Positions 18,460-26,203 of a stretch of DNA of 64,000 bases are shown here, in pieces; within the stretch, counting starts at the first letter, position 1, and the number at the start of each line of letters is the position of its first letter. Origin of the DNA: Rhodobiaceae bacterium. Lineage in GTDB: Bacteria; Pseudomonadota; Alphaproteobacteria; Parvibaculales; Parvibaculaceae. The translations under genes were made by a program, and so were the position numbers. The notes beneath the pieces are model-generated. The model had not been told where the DNA came from. It saw nothing but the letters and a program-made list of their open reading frames with translations, and ran no database searches. Where the stretch lies: contig CP030277.1 in the NCBI GenBank assembly GCA_003330885.1, positions 1,116,001-1,180,000 on the forward strand, in the 5' to 3' direction.

Positions 18460-19515
18460 ATGAGCCTCAAATCGACACTGTTTCGCTCAGCATTATTGAC
18501 GTTGCACAAATCAGGTCTCCACAGCCTGAGCCCTCGCAGTCTGTCCGGCGTCGGTATCGTGTTTATGCTGCATAGAGTGCGACCTGCTCCTAAAACCAAT
18601 GGATTTGCCCCCAACGCGCTTTTGGAGATCACACCGGAATATCTCAACGCGGTTCTGACGACTGTCTCAGCTCTAGATTATGACCTTGTGAGTATGGATG
18701 AGGCTCACCGACGCCTGCAGCAGCGCCACTTTGACCGAAAGTTCGCCGTCTTCACCATGGATGACGGTTACAAGGACAATCTGGAATTTGCTGCGCCCAT
18801 CTTCGCCAAACACCAGGCACCCTTCACCGTTTACCTGAGTTCAGGCATGCCAGACGGAACTCTTGATCTCTGGTGGATGGGGTTGGAAGCAGCAATCCGG
18901 TGCCAAGACCATTTGAACTGGAACTGGGCAGGCACCAACTACGAGCTTGCTTTGGACACTGCTGAGCAGAAACAAAATGCCTTTGAAACCCTCTATTGGC
19001 CCCTAAGGAACCTGCCAGAGCTCGATCAGCGGATCGCAATTCGGGACCTTGCAAGACATTGTGGTGTCGATATGAGGCAACTCACCCGCGATTGTGCGCT
19101 TACCTGGGATGAAGCAAGAGAGCTCTCCAACCATGCCTATTGCTCGCTAGGGGCGCATACAGTCGATCATTTTGCCCTTTCGAGGCTTTCTGAAGCAGAA
19201 TCCCGCCGCGAACTCGTTGAAGGCGCTGACCGAATAAAGCAGGAAACCGGCGATTGGCCGCGTCATCTGGCCTTCCCGTATGGCGATGGTGGTTCGGCAG
19301 GCCCTCGCGAGTATGAGCTGGCACAATTTCTGGGGTTCGATACTGCCGTGACGACACAGAAGGGCTTTCTAACAGAAGCACATGGGATCAATCCCTATGC
19401 CATCCCCAGATTGTCTTTGAACGGTGACTATCAGGACCTGAGGATGCTGGAAGTACTGATGAGCGGCATGCCGTTTGCGCTGGCGAGCCTTCTACCGTCT
19501 GTCGAGACCGCCTGA
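18460..19515 (+). CDS. Polysaccharide deacetylase family protein (HfsH-like)
   Basis: The 351-residue product is a NodB-type (carbohydrate esterase 4) deacetylase that would remove N-acetyl groups from a polymer. The motifs are intact: VFTMDDGYKDN supplies the Asp-Asp pair of motif 1, GAHTVDH gives the HxxxH metal ligands of motif 2, and LAFPYGDG is motif 3. An unusual insert of about 80 residues separates motifs 1 and 2 (DLWWMGLEAAIRC onward). There is no clear signal peptide, which suggests a cytoplasmic enzyme acting on lipid-linked sugars or one exported differently. It closes the polysaccharide locus and is divergent from the acyltransferase pair. Confidence 0.88.
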   Translation: MSLKSTLFRSALLTLHKSGLHSLSPRSLSGVGIVFMLHRVRPAPKTNGFAPNALLEITPEYLNAVLTTVSALDYDLVSMDEAHRRLQQRHFDRKFAVFTMDDGYKDNLEFAAPIFAKHQAPFTVYLSSGMPDGTLDLWWMGLEAAIRCQDHLNWNWAGTNYELALDTAEQKQNAFETLYWPLRNLPELDQRIAIRDLARHCGVDMRQLTRDCALTWDEARELSNHAYCSLGAHTVDHFALSRLSEAESRRELVEGADRIKQETGDWPRHLAFPYGDGGSAGPREYELAQFLGFDTAVTTQKGFLTEAHGINPYAIPRLSLNGDYQDLRMLEVLMSGMPFALASLLPSVETA

Positions 19516-19809
19516 ACGCCGCTCTTCCCGCTTTCTCTGCCTGCGACGTCCCAACCGGACCTCTACCTGACGCCGCCAACGCCGGACAGCATGCAGATCC
19601 ACCGAAAGAAACAGGATGCCGAGTGGTATCATCCAGAAACCCAATATCGGGAGAAATCCCAAAATTCCGCCTATGACCAGAAGAACACCGGCTCCCATCC
19701 GAATCGGGGCTGATCCTGGCAGAGGAATCTTCCGTCCATTGAACTTGATAAACGCCAAAAGTCTCTCCGAAACACTCGCTGGGAGGCCAACAACCCTCTC
19801 CAGATGCAC
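19492..19809 (-). CDS. Small membrane protein of unknown function
   Basis: A 105-residue protein from a GTG start. The core is a hydrophobic hairpin (about residues 37-70: MGAGVLLVIGGILGFLPILG, then FWMIPLGILFLSVD), followed by a very basic tail (RRWRRQVEVRLGRRRQRKREERR) expected to face the cytoplasm. Short proteins with this glycine/proline-rich double helix and arginine tail recur in Alphaproteobacteria without known function. The coding region overlaps the 3' end of the deacetylase gene by 24 bp tail to tail, and the basic tail is encoded in that overlap. Confidence 0.65.
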   Translation of the reverse strand: MHLERVVGLPASVSERLLAFIKFNGRKIPLPGSAPIRMGAGVLLVIGGILGFLPILGFWMIPLGILFLSVDLHAVRRWRRQVEVRLGRRRQRKREERRSGGLDRR

Positions 19810-19932
19810 CAGTTAGTCACGAAACGCGAAAACCACAAGAATTTTAGAGTTTTGGCGACAATTTCGGGCTAGTAAGGCGAGGTACGGTTTGCTATATGCA
19901 CCGCTCATTGACGGAACAATCCGCCAATCTGA

Positions 19933-20008
19933 TCCCCGGTAGCTCAGTTGGTAGAGCAGTCGGCTGTTAACCGACTTGTCGCTGGTTCGAGTCCGGCCCG
20001 GGGAGCCA
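19933..20008 (+). tRNA. tRNA-Asn (GTT)
   Basis: A complete 76-base cloverleaf. The acceptor TCCCCGG pairs with CCGGGGA, followed by discriminator G and an encoded CCA. The D-arm is GCTCAGTTGGTAGAGC. The anticodon stem GTCGG/CCGAC holds loop CTGTTAA (anticodon GTT), and the T-arm carries GTTCGAGTC. A strong terminator follows six bases after the CCA. Confidence 0.97.
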
Positions 20009-20013
20009 GTTTG

Positions 20014-20050
20014 AAACGGCCAGAACTTATGTTCTGGCCGTTTCCTTTTG
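20014..20050 (+). terminator. Rho-independent terminator of tRNA-Asn
   Basis: AAACGGCCAGAAC, loop TTAT and GTTCTGGCCGTTT form a perfect 13-bp stem followed by CCTTTTG. It lies directly after the tRNA and before the convergent DoxX-family gene, so it may also limit read-through from the opposite side. Confidence 0.8.
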
Positions 20051-20058
20051 TCCAATCC

Positions 20059-20994
20059 CTACGCGGCTTCTTTACGCCCCAGCAGGGCGGCGTGAGGCGC
20101 GCTCAGTAACGTCCCCGGCCTAAAGGCCTTCCCTCCACCGACAGCGACCAGAACCGCTGTTGCGCCGAGATAGGCCAGTTCACGCTTGATGGCATTCAGA
20201 TTGTTCCAGAGCGTCGCGTCAAAGCTGATTTTGCCGAAACAATACCAAGCAACGATCAGAAAGGCTGAAAGAGCAGCCACTCGTACCAGATGTCCACTGG
20301 CCAGGAAGAGACCAACCAGGATCAAAAGGACAGGCATGGGCACGAACGACTTGATGTGGCCATAGCCAGCAAAAAAGCCGCCGACCAAAAACACCACCGC
20401 AACCGACAGCCGAAGCAGCAGTCCGTAATTGTCCCAATCTGTTTGAGGCTGCGCCCAGCCCCGATCAAAAATTCTCCGATCGAGCGATGAAGCGCCCGAT
20501 CCAAGGTGGAACAGAACTAGGAACATCCCCGACAAGCCCACGTCGCGTATCTGCACCAGCAATGCCGGCGAGAAATGGGACGCGGTGTCGGCTGGATATC
20601 CTGTAGCGGTCACGACCGGCAAGGCAACGACAAACGACCACATGAGAAAGGCATAGAAAAAACTGAGCGCCCTCACGAAGAACCCCGCCATCAAAGCCAG
20701 CCCCGAAACGAGTTCAAAGGCAGACAGAAGGATCAAAAACCCAAGCGGTGTCAGAAAATCAGCTATTCCACCTGAAAACAAATATTGCTGAAAAAATGTA
20801 TTGATGTATCCGTCGGCAGCCATGTACCGGCTAACCAGTGCATCAGCATGGTCAGGGCTTAAAGCGCGAGACAGCTTCCACCAGCCCCCAATAACAAAAA
20901 CCGATCCAAGGCTTAAGCGCAGGACGAGCGCGATCATGTCCGCGCGCGCGGATTCGACGTCAGAGGGGACGTCACCCAAAATTTTGGAAAACAA
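20059..20994 (-). CDS. DoxX/DoxD-like integral membrane protein
   Basis: About 311 residues with roughly eight transmembrane segments arranged as two DoxX-like four-helix halves. The first is around VLRLSLGSVFVIGGWWKLS to the VQIRDVGLSGMFLVLF helix; the second begins at YGLLLRLSVAVVFLVGGFF. DoxX-type proteins are small quinone-associated membrane proteins linked to thiosulfate or redox metabolism, but most homologues are uncharacterised. The start is uncertain: I chose TTG 20994 because GGAGAG lies five bases upstream. TTG 21009 and ATG 20937 are alternatives. The gene follows a small cysteine-containing protein gene by a short gap and is probably co-transcribed with it. Confidence 0.72.
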   Translation of the reverse strand: MFSKILGDVPSDVESARADMIALVLRLSLGSVFVIGGWWKLSRALSPDHADALVSRYMAADGYINTFFQQYLFSGGIADFLTPLGFLILLSAFELVSGLALMAGFFVRALSFFYAFLMWSFVVALPVVTATGYPADTASHFSPALLVQIRDVGLSGMFLVLFHLGSGASSLDRRIFDRGWAQPQTDWDNYGLLLRLSVAVVFLVGGFFAGYGHIKSFVPMPVLLILVGLFLASGHLVRVAALSAFLIVAWYCFGKISFDATLWNNLNAIKRELAYLGATAVLVAVGGGKAFRPGTLLSAPHAALLGRKEAA

Positions 20995-21052
20995 GAGTTC
21001 TCTCCACAAACAGATTTAACGTGTTGCTATGCCTTCAGAATGAAGGCGGTAT

Positions 21053-21406
21053 TCAAACGTCAGATCGCGGAGGGTCGGGTTCAGGCGCAGCGCCAGCTGA
21101 GCGCCAGGATTCAAGAATAAATGCATCGTGCGAAAAGGCGCTGCTGGAAGCAAGTGATGCGATGATGGAGGTCAGTCCGACGCTGCATAATCCTTCGTCG
21201 CAATCGGTCTTCTCTATTTCTGTAGGACACGGACATTTAGGCCTGGCATCGGCCGTGCTGGTCTCTTTGGCGTCTTCAGCAGCATAGGCGGCGTCGACTT
21301 TATCACCTTCGAGCACAATAGGTGCAGACCGAGCAAAATTCACCAATACACCAAAAGCGATCAGCAAAACGGCAGCAGTGAAGAACTGTCTACGAAGGCA
21401 CAACAT
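21053..21406 (-). CDS. Small cysteine-containing membrane-anchored or secreted protein, unknown
   Basis: A 117-residue product with an N-terminal hydrophobic segment (FFTAAVLLIAFGVLVNFA) that could be a signal peptide or anchor. A short acidic stretch follows, then a cluster of four cysteines (KCPCPTEIEKTDCDEGLC). The clustered cysteines in an exported protein suggest metal binding or disulfides, but I recognise no family. It lies just upstream of the DoxX-like gene on the same strand, so a shared redox or metal-stress role is a reasonable guess only. The coding region is credible because of its position and signal sequence, but no strong ribosome site is visible. Confidence 0.5.
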   Translation of the reverse strand: MLCLRRQFFTAAVLLIAFGVLVNFARSAPIVLEGDKVDAAYAAEDAKETSTADARPKCPCPTEIEKTDCDEGLCSVGLTSIIASLASSSAFSHDAFILESWRSAGAAPEPDPPRSDV

Positions 21407-21609
21407 GCTTGGATCTTAGGGGAAGGCAGATAATGAGAACAACACACGATCATGTGTACGAGAGGCGTCGACGAAGGCCTGAATGACAAGATAATCGTGG
21501 GAGATTTGCTTCCTTTTTCATACATCCCTTGCCTCCCAATCACCGCGCGCTATCATTTTAGCAAGCGGCGTTGAGCCAGCTTGTTTGGCATTGCCGCATC
21601 CCAGTTGTC

Positions 21610-21626
21610 GCACAATTTTTTTGTGC
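21610..21626. promoter_or_regulatory. Perfect inverted repeat in the cfa leader
   Basis: GCACAA-TTTTT-TTGTGC is a perfect 6-bp dyad with an all-T centre, ending 22 bases before the cfa start codon. It could be an operator or a leader hairpin near the ribosome site (CCGGAG). Confidence 0.4.
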
Positions 21627-21648
21627 AGAGCCGCCCCGGAGTAGTGCA

Positions 21649-22914
21649 ATGGCAGAAAGTATGTCCGCCCCCGTTCAACGTAAAGTTGGAACACCCACAT
21701 TTGGTCAGCAACATCCTATGCACCAGGTCTCACTCAACGGAGTTCCCTGGCCAGCACGAAGTGTTTTGAAGGCCGCAAGCGCACTTGGGTTTGGTCAACT
21801 CACCGTTCGTTTGCCCGATGGCCGAGAATTGACCTTCCAGGGCGAAAAGGAGGGAACGACCGCAAACATCACGATCAACTCGTACAAGTTTGCCTGGCCC
21901 ATCGCTTTGAATGGCAGCATTGGAGCGGCGGAAGCTTTTCTTTCCGGTCACTGGGAGAGCGATGATATCGTCGCTGTTCTGGAACTCTTCGCGGAAAACC
22001 GGAGCGTGTTTACCGGTGCTCTTAACGGTCTGTCCCTTCCGCTCCTCCTTGAACGCGCCGGTCACCTGCTTCGTCGGAACAGCAAATCAGGATCCAAGAA
22101 GAACATCCATTATCACTACGACCTGGGAAACAATTTCTATAAGCGCTGGCTGGACCCGACGATGACATACTCGTCGGCTCGTTTCCAAAAACCGGGTGAA
22201 GACTTAAGCGCCGCACAAAACAATAAATATCGCTCTCTTGCCGAAAACATGGAACTAGGGCCCGACCATTCTGTTTTGGAGATTGGGTGCGGCTGGGGCG
22301 GTTTCGCTGAATATGCGGCAAGTGAAATTGGCTGCAATGTAACGGCCCTCACAATCTCCAGGGAGCAGCTGGATTTCGCACGGAAACGAATTTTCGAAAA
22401 AGGTCTGAATGAAAAAGTAGATGTCCGCTACCAGGACTATCGTGATGTCGAAGAGAAATTCGATCGTATTGCTTCCATTGAAATGTTCGAGGCAGTTGGT
22501 GAGCAATATTGGCCGGCCTATTTTGCGAAAGTCCGCGACGCTCTGAACCCCGGTGGTCAAGCCGGACTCCAAATCATCACGATTGATGACAACTCCTTTG
22601 AAACCTATCGACGTAGTGTCGACTTCATTCAGCGCTACATCTTTCCAGGAGGCATGCTTCCGTCACCTTCAGCGCTCAAAACACAAGTGACAAATGCAGG
22701 TCTGTCTTGGAAGACAAGCACGGAATTCGGTCTCGACTATGCCGAGACGCTGGCCCGGTGGCGCGATCGCTTTCTTGTGGCGTGGCCAGAAATCAGAGAG
22801 CTAGGTTTTGACGAACGTTTCCGGCGCATGTGGGAATATTACCTAGCTTACTGCGAAGCCGGGTTCCGGAGTGGCAATGTTGATGTCACCCAGCTTACTT
22901 TATCACGCTCCTAA
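21649..22914 (+). CDS. cfa: Cyclopropane-fatty-acyl-phospholipid synthase
   Basis: Cfa adds a methylene group from SAM to unsaturated acyl chains of membrane phospholipids, giving cyclopropane lipids in stressed or stationary cells. The 421-residue protein has an N-terminal SCP2-like domain. The catalytic domain then shows IHYHYDLGNNFYKRWLD, the SAM-binding motif VLEIGCGWGGFAEYAA, ALTISREQLDFARKR, SIEMFEAVGEQYWPAYF and the family hallmark YIFPGGMLPS. The start at ATG 21649 follows CGGAG; the open frame extends to 21571 without support. A dyad in the leader may regulate it. It is monocistronic or shares a transcript with the Nudix gene 60 bp downstream, which has its own strong ribosome site. 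Confidence 0.94.
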   Translation: MAESMSAPVQRKVGTPTFGQQHPMHQVSLNGVPWPARSVLKAASALGFGQLTVRLPDGRELTFQGEKEGTTANITINSYKFAWPIALNGSIGAAEAFLSGHWESDDIVAVLELFAENRSVFTGALNGLSLPLLLERAGHLLRRNSKSGSKKNIHYHYDLGNNFYKRWLDPTMTYSSARFQKPGEDLSAAQNNKYRSLAENMELGPDHSVLEIGCGWGGFAEYAASEIGCNVTALTISREQLDFARKRIFEKGLNEKVDVRYQDYRDVEEKFDRIASIEMFEAVGEQYWPAYFAKVRDALNPGGQAGLQIITIDDNSFETYRRSVDFIQRYIFPGGMLPSPSALKTQVTNAGLSWKTSTEFGLDYAETLARWRDRFLVAWPEIRELGFDERFRRMWEYYLAYCEAGFRSGNVDVTQLTLSRS

Positions 22915-22974
22915 TTCGCCTTGGATTGGTCAAAGATGTGCGTAAACTGCCTCTCCCAAAATTAAGGAGGGGAC

Positions 22975-23592
22975 ATGACCTCGCGACTAACGCTCACAGC
23001 ACGCAGTACAGAAGATGTTCAAGTTCTCAAGAGAGAAACAATTGGCAAGGGCTGGGGACAACTCGAAAGATATCATCTAAAGCACCGGCGATTTGATGAG
23101 ACTTGGTCGGAGGCGATCGACCGCGACCTCTATACAATCGGTGAGGTTGCTGTTGTGCTGGTCTATGATCCGAAACAAGACACCGTGCTGCTGACAGAAC
23201 AATTTCGCACTTGCGGGCTGCGCTATGGGGAAGCAACCTGGCTCGTTGAGGCAATCGCTGGCCTCATCGACAACGATGACGATCCGGAAGAAACAGCTCG
23301 CAGAGAAGCGCAGGAGGAGGCGGGCTGCGAAATTACCGATCTTGTACACATATCGACCTACTATTCTTCACCAGGCGGAAATGGCGAACGCATCTATCTG
23401 TATGCAGCGTCAGCAGATCTGTCAGAAGCCGGTGGTGTCTTTGGCTTGGCGCATGAACATGAAGACATTCGTGCTGTCGCCGTTCCTTTCACCGATGCCC
23501 TCGCCGCCTGCGACGACGGGAGGATCATCGATGGGAAGACTCTTATCGCGGTCAACTGGCTCGCCCGTCACAAAGGCAAGCTAGCACCATAA
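22975..23592 (+). CDS. Nudix hydrolase, ADP-ribose/GDP-mannose pyrophosphatase type
   Basis: This 205-residue hydrolase has a complete Nudix box: G96 in GLIDNDDDPEETA, then REAQEEAG (R110-G117), the metal-binding helix. The N-terminal strand region and the ISTYYSSPGGNGERIYLYAA segment after the box match the YffH/AdpP subfamily, which splits ADP-ribose or GDP-mannose into a nucleoside monophosphate and a phosphosugar. Substrate choice cannot be read from sequence. The ribosome site AAGGAGGGG is among the strongest in the window, suggesting good translation. Confidence 0.9.
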   Translation: MTSRLTLTARSTEDVQVLKRETIGKGWGQLERYHLKHRRFDETWSEAIDRDLYTIGEVAVVLVYDPKQDTVLLTEQFRTCGLRYGEATWLVEAIAGLIDNDDDPEETARREAQEEAGCEITDLVHISTYYSSPGGNGERIYLYAASADLSEAGGVFGLAHEHEDIRAVAVPFTDALAACDDGRIIDGKTLIAVNWLARHKGKLAP

Positions 23593-23596
23593 GGCG

Positions 23597-24298
23597 CTAG
23601 TACTGGTCGCGCCGCCGGACCCACTCCATGGGGTAAGAAAGCGCATCTTCATCACGCCCTTTTGGCGTCGTATCGAGCAATCGATAGGTGCCATTGAGAT
23701 CCTCAAGACCGCGCGCATAGACGGAATAGGTATGAAAAATCTCACCCATATCATCCTTGTAAAAGACGCTGACCCCTGGCGCTTCTGATGCGGGAAACAT
23801 TGTGTCCTTGTAGTTGTAGTAGACCGGCTGATTAGAATCTCTGTCGGTTTCAAACGACACATCAAAATCAAAGTTGAAATCATTTCCCAGAGAAGACACC
23901 CACGGGAAGGACCAGCCGAGCCGATCGCGATATCCCAAAAGAGTTTTCAGGGACGCTCGTGAAACCGCTACGAAAGCCACGTCTCTTGCAGCCAGGTGTG
24001 GCACGGTTCTATCAAAATTATCGCCCCAGAATGAGCAAGATGGGCACCCCTCTTCCCAATCCGGGCCGAACATGAAGTGTTGAACGATAAGCTGACTGCG
24101 TCCTTCAAACAGGGCGCTGAGAGACTGTGGTCCCCGTTCCGTCTCAAACTCATAGGTCTTATCAACCTTTGTCCAGGGCAGCGCCCGACGTTTGGCTGCG
24201 AGCGCGTCCCGTGCTTTGGAGAAGGATTTCTCCTCCTCCAATAGCTCTCTGCGGGCGGTCACCCATTCCTCTCGGCTTACAATCGCATTTTGTGCCAT
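23597..24298 (-). CDS. DUF899 family thioredoxin-fold protein
   Basis: The 233-residue protein is a clear DUF899 member. It has the N-terminal helix REEWVTARRELLEEEKSFSKARD, the typical LPWTKVDKTYEFE, then QLIVQHFMFGPDWEEGCPSCSFWGDNFD. This last segment holds a CPSC pair where thioredoxins have CxxC. Function is unknown; a thioredoxin-like redox role is possible. AAGGAGGG precedes the ATG by a few bases. It follows a glutathione S-transferase gene by 14 bp on the same strand, and this pairing supports a role in detoxification or redox chemistry. Confidence 0.9.
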   Translation of the reverse strand: MAQNAIVSREEWVTARRELLEEEKSFSKARDALAAKRRALPWTKVDKTYEFETERGPQSLSALFEGRSQLIVQHFMFGPDWEEGCPSCSFWGDNFDRTVPHLAARDVAFVAVSRASLKTLLGYRDRLGWSFPWVSSLGNDFNFDFDVSFETDRDSNQPVYYNYKDTMFPASEAPGVSVFYKDDMGEIFHTYSVYARGLEDLNGTYRLLDTTPKGRDEDALSYPMEWVRRRDQY

Positions 24299-24312
24299 GA
24301 AACCCTCCTTGG

Positions 24313-24999
24313 TTAGCTTGCCGCTGCAAGCTGTTCGTCAACCTCGCGCCAGAAAACCGGATAGGTCGCGTCATATTCCGGCAGGCTCTGCACTTTCTCT
24401 CTCCATGCTTGCAGCCTTGGATATCTGCTGGCAAAGCTGTCGAAGCCGAGGCCAAGAGAAAGAATCTCCGGCTTGGTCGCAAATCGAATGACCGGCTCAA
24501 TCATCGTATAGAGGGTGATATCGGCTGCTGAGACACTCTCACCAACGATCCAACCGGAGGCGCCAACACCATCGTCAAGCTTGGCAAGCTCCTCGTGGGC
24601 GGTCGCAGCACCCTTACGGACTGCATCAGCTTCGTTCACCGCGCGGCCCTGGACAATGGGTGCGATCAGGTTGGGAATGAAATCGCCAGAAACGTAAAGG
24701 TCAAAATCGAGGCATTTTTGCCAGATTTGACCTGTCTCCTCTGGCGTCTTTCCAAACAGCGGACGCTCAGGATGCTTTGCCTCCAGATAGGCCATAATCG
24801 CCAGCGACTCCGACAAGGAGTATCCATCCGCTTCAATCGCTGGAACCTTTCCACGAGGGCTAAGCTTCAGAAAAGCTGCTGACTTGAGGTTTTCCGGTGT
24901 CGGCTGCATGTAGGCTGGGTCGTAGGGAATGCCTTTTAACTCGCAGGCAAGCTGTATTCGCCAGGCAAAGCCGCTACCGCTAAACATATGGATCTTCAT
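24313..24999 (-). CDS. Glutathione S-transferase family protein
   Basis: A 228-residue GST. The N-terminal thioredoxin-like domain carries KIHMFSGSGFAWRIQLACEL and the glutathione-binding SPRGKVPAIEADGYSLSES, with cis-Pro in KVPA and the SES loop. An all-helical C-terminal domain has VGESVSAADITLYTMIEP, where the N-capping box Asp is conserved. It would conjugate or reduce electrophilic compounds with glutathione in the cytoplasm. The ribosome site AGGGAGA lies just upstream. A perfect dyad sits 17-32 bp ahead of the start codon and is a candidate operator. It is divergent from cysK and in operon with the DUF899 gene. Confidence 0.92.
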   Translation of the reverse strand: MKIHMFSGSGFAWRIQLACELKGIPYDPAYMQPTPENLKSAAFLKLSPRGKVPAIEADGYSLSESLAIMAYLEAKHPERPLFGKTPEETGQIWQKCLDFDLYVSGDFIPNLIAPIVQGRAVNEADAVRKGAATAHEELAKLDDGVGASGWIVGESVSAADITLYTMIEPVIRFATKPEILSLGLGFDSFASRYPRLQAWREKVQSLPEYDATYPVFWREVDEQLAAAS

Positions 25000-25015
25000 A
25001 TCAGTCTCCCTTTAA

Positions 25016-25031
25016 TTAATGAAAACATTAA
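25016..25031. promoter_or_regulatory. Inverted repeat upstream of the GST gene
   Basis: TTAATG-AAAA-CATTAA is a perfect dyad starting 17 bp upstream of the GST start codon in a very AT-rich stretch. It is placed where a repressor of the GST-DUF899 operon could bind over the promoter. No regulator gene lies next to it. Confidence 0.4.
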
Positions 25032-25193
25032 ATAATGAGACACTTCGCTAACACAAGAGGAAACCCTCAAATATTTTTGTTTTCCACCTTGGGCCAAATC
25101 CTCGAATGCCCATCTTTGCTATAAGCAGGGACAGCTCGATTCCGGGCCGCTTGCCCCAAGAAACGACCAACAAAAAGAACCAGGACCCTTCTC

Positions 25194-26192
25194 ATGGACA
25201 TTAAAAACGGCCTCGTGGACGCCATCGGAAACACCCCCATGATACGCCTCAAAAAGGCGTCGGAAGAAACAGGGTGCGAAATCCTGGGTAAATGCGAATT
25301 CCTAAATCCCGGACAGTCGGTCAAAGACAGGGCAGCGCTGTACATCATTAAGGATGCTGTTGCCAAAGGCGATCTGAAGCCAGGCGGCGTGATCGTCGAA
25401 GGCACTGCAGGCAACACAGGCATTGGCTTGGCGCTTGTGGGCAATGCGCTGGGCTTCCGCTCTGTCATCGTCATCCCAGAGACACAGTCTCAGGAGAAGA
25501 AAGACATGCTGCGGCTTTGCGGGGCTGAACTCATTGAAGTCCCTGCTGTCCCCTATAAAGACCCAAACAATTACGTCAAATATTCCGGCCGCCTTGCAGA
25601 AGAACTCGCCGCCAGGGAACCCAATGGAGCCATCTGGGCAAACCAGTTCGACAATGTCGCCAATCGGCTCGCACACATTGAAACAACGGGTCCTGAAATC
25701 TGGAAGCAGACAGATGGCAAGGTGGACGGTTTCATTTGCGCAGTCGGAACCGGTGGAACACTGGCGGGAACTGGCATGGCGCTAAAGGAAAAGAACAAAG
25801 ACATCCAGATCGGTCTGGCTGATCCTATGGGTGCTGCACTCTTCAACTTCTACAAAAACGGCGAGTTGAAAGCTGAAGGCAGTTCCATCACCGAAGGAAT
25901 TGGTCAGGGGCGCATCACAGCGAACCTTGAAGATGCACCAATCGACCATCCCTTTCAGATCCCGGATTCCGAAGCGCTGCCGATTTGCTTCGATCTCCTC
26001 AGCGACGAAGGTCTTTGCCTCGGTGGCTCAAGCGGCATTAACATCGCCGGTGCCATGAGACTGGCGAAGGCGATGGGCCCAGGGCATACCATTGTGACGA
26101 TCCTTTGCGACTATGGAACGCGCTATCAAAGCAAGATGTTCAATCCCGCCTTCCTGAAGGAACAGGGACTGCCTGTCCCTTCTTGGATGTAA
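25194..26192 (+). CDS. cysK: Cysteine synthase (O-acetylserine sulfhydrylase family)
   Basis: A 332-residue PLP enzyme of fold type II that makes cysteine from O-acetylserine and sulfide. The PLP lysine is in NPGQSVKDRAA, the phosphate-binding loop is GTGGTLAGTG, and the C-terminal serine contact is in LGGSSGIN. The substrate loop reads EGTAGNTGIGLA, whereas classical CysK has EPTSGNTGIALA. This variant recurs in alphaproteobacterial homologues, some of which may accept other activated serines. AGGACC precedes the ATG. It heads an operon with a sulfurtransferase (11-bp gap), which fits sulfur amino-acid metabolism. Confidence 0.9.
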   Translation: MDIKNGLVDAIGNTPMIRLKKASEETGCEILGKCEFLNPGQSVKDRAALYIIKDAVAKGDLKPGGVIVEGTAGNTGIGLALVGNALGFRSVIVIPETQSQEKKDMLRLCGAELIEVPAVPYKDPNNYVKYSGRLAEELAAREPNGAIWANQFDNVANRLAHIETTGPEIWKQTDGKVDGFICAVGTGGTLAGTGMALKEKNKDIQIGLADPMGAALFNFYKNGELKAEGSSITEGIGQGRITANLEDAPIDHPFQIPDSEALPICFDLLSDEGLCLGGSSGINIAGAMRLAKAMGPGHTIVTILCDYGTRYQSKMFNPAFLKEQGLPVPSWM

Positions 26193-26203
26193 AGCATAGG
26201 AAC

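Noticed and set aside
25067-25474. 135-residue minus-strand frame across the cysK start
   Set aside because: It overlaps the conserved cysK N-terminus on the opposite strand and resembles nothing.
26105-26203. Upstream extension of the sulfurtransferase frame
   Set aside because: It runs inside cysK and has no ribosome site; the start at 26204 fits the family's N-terminus.
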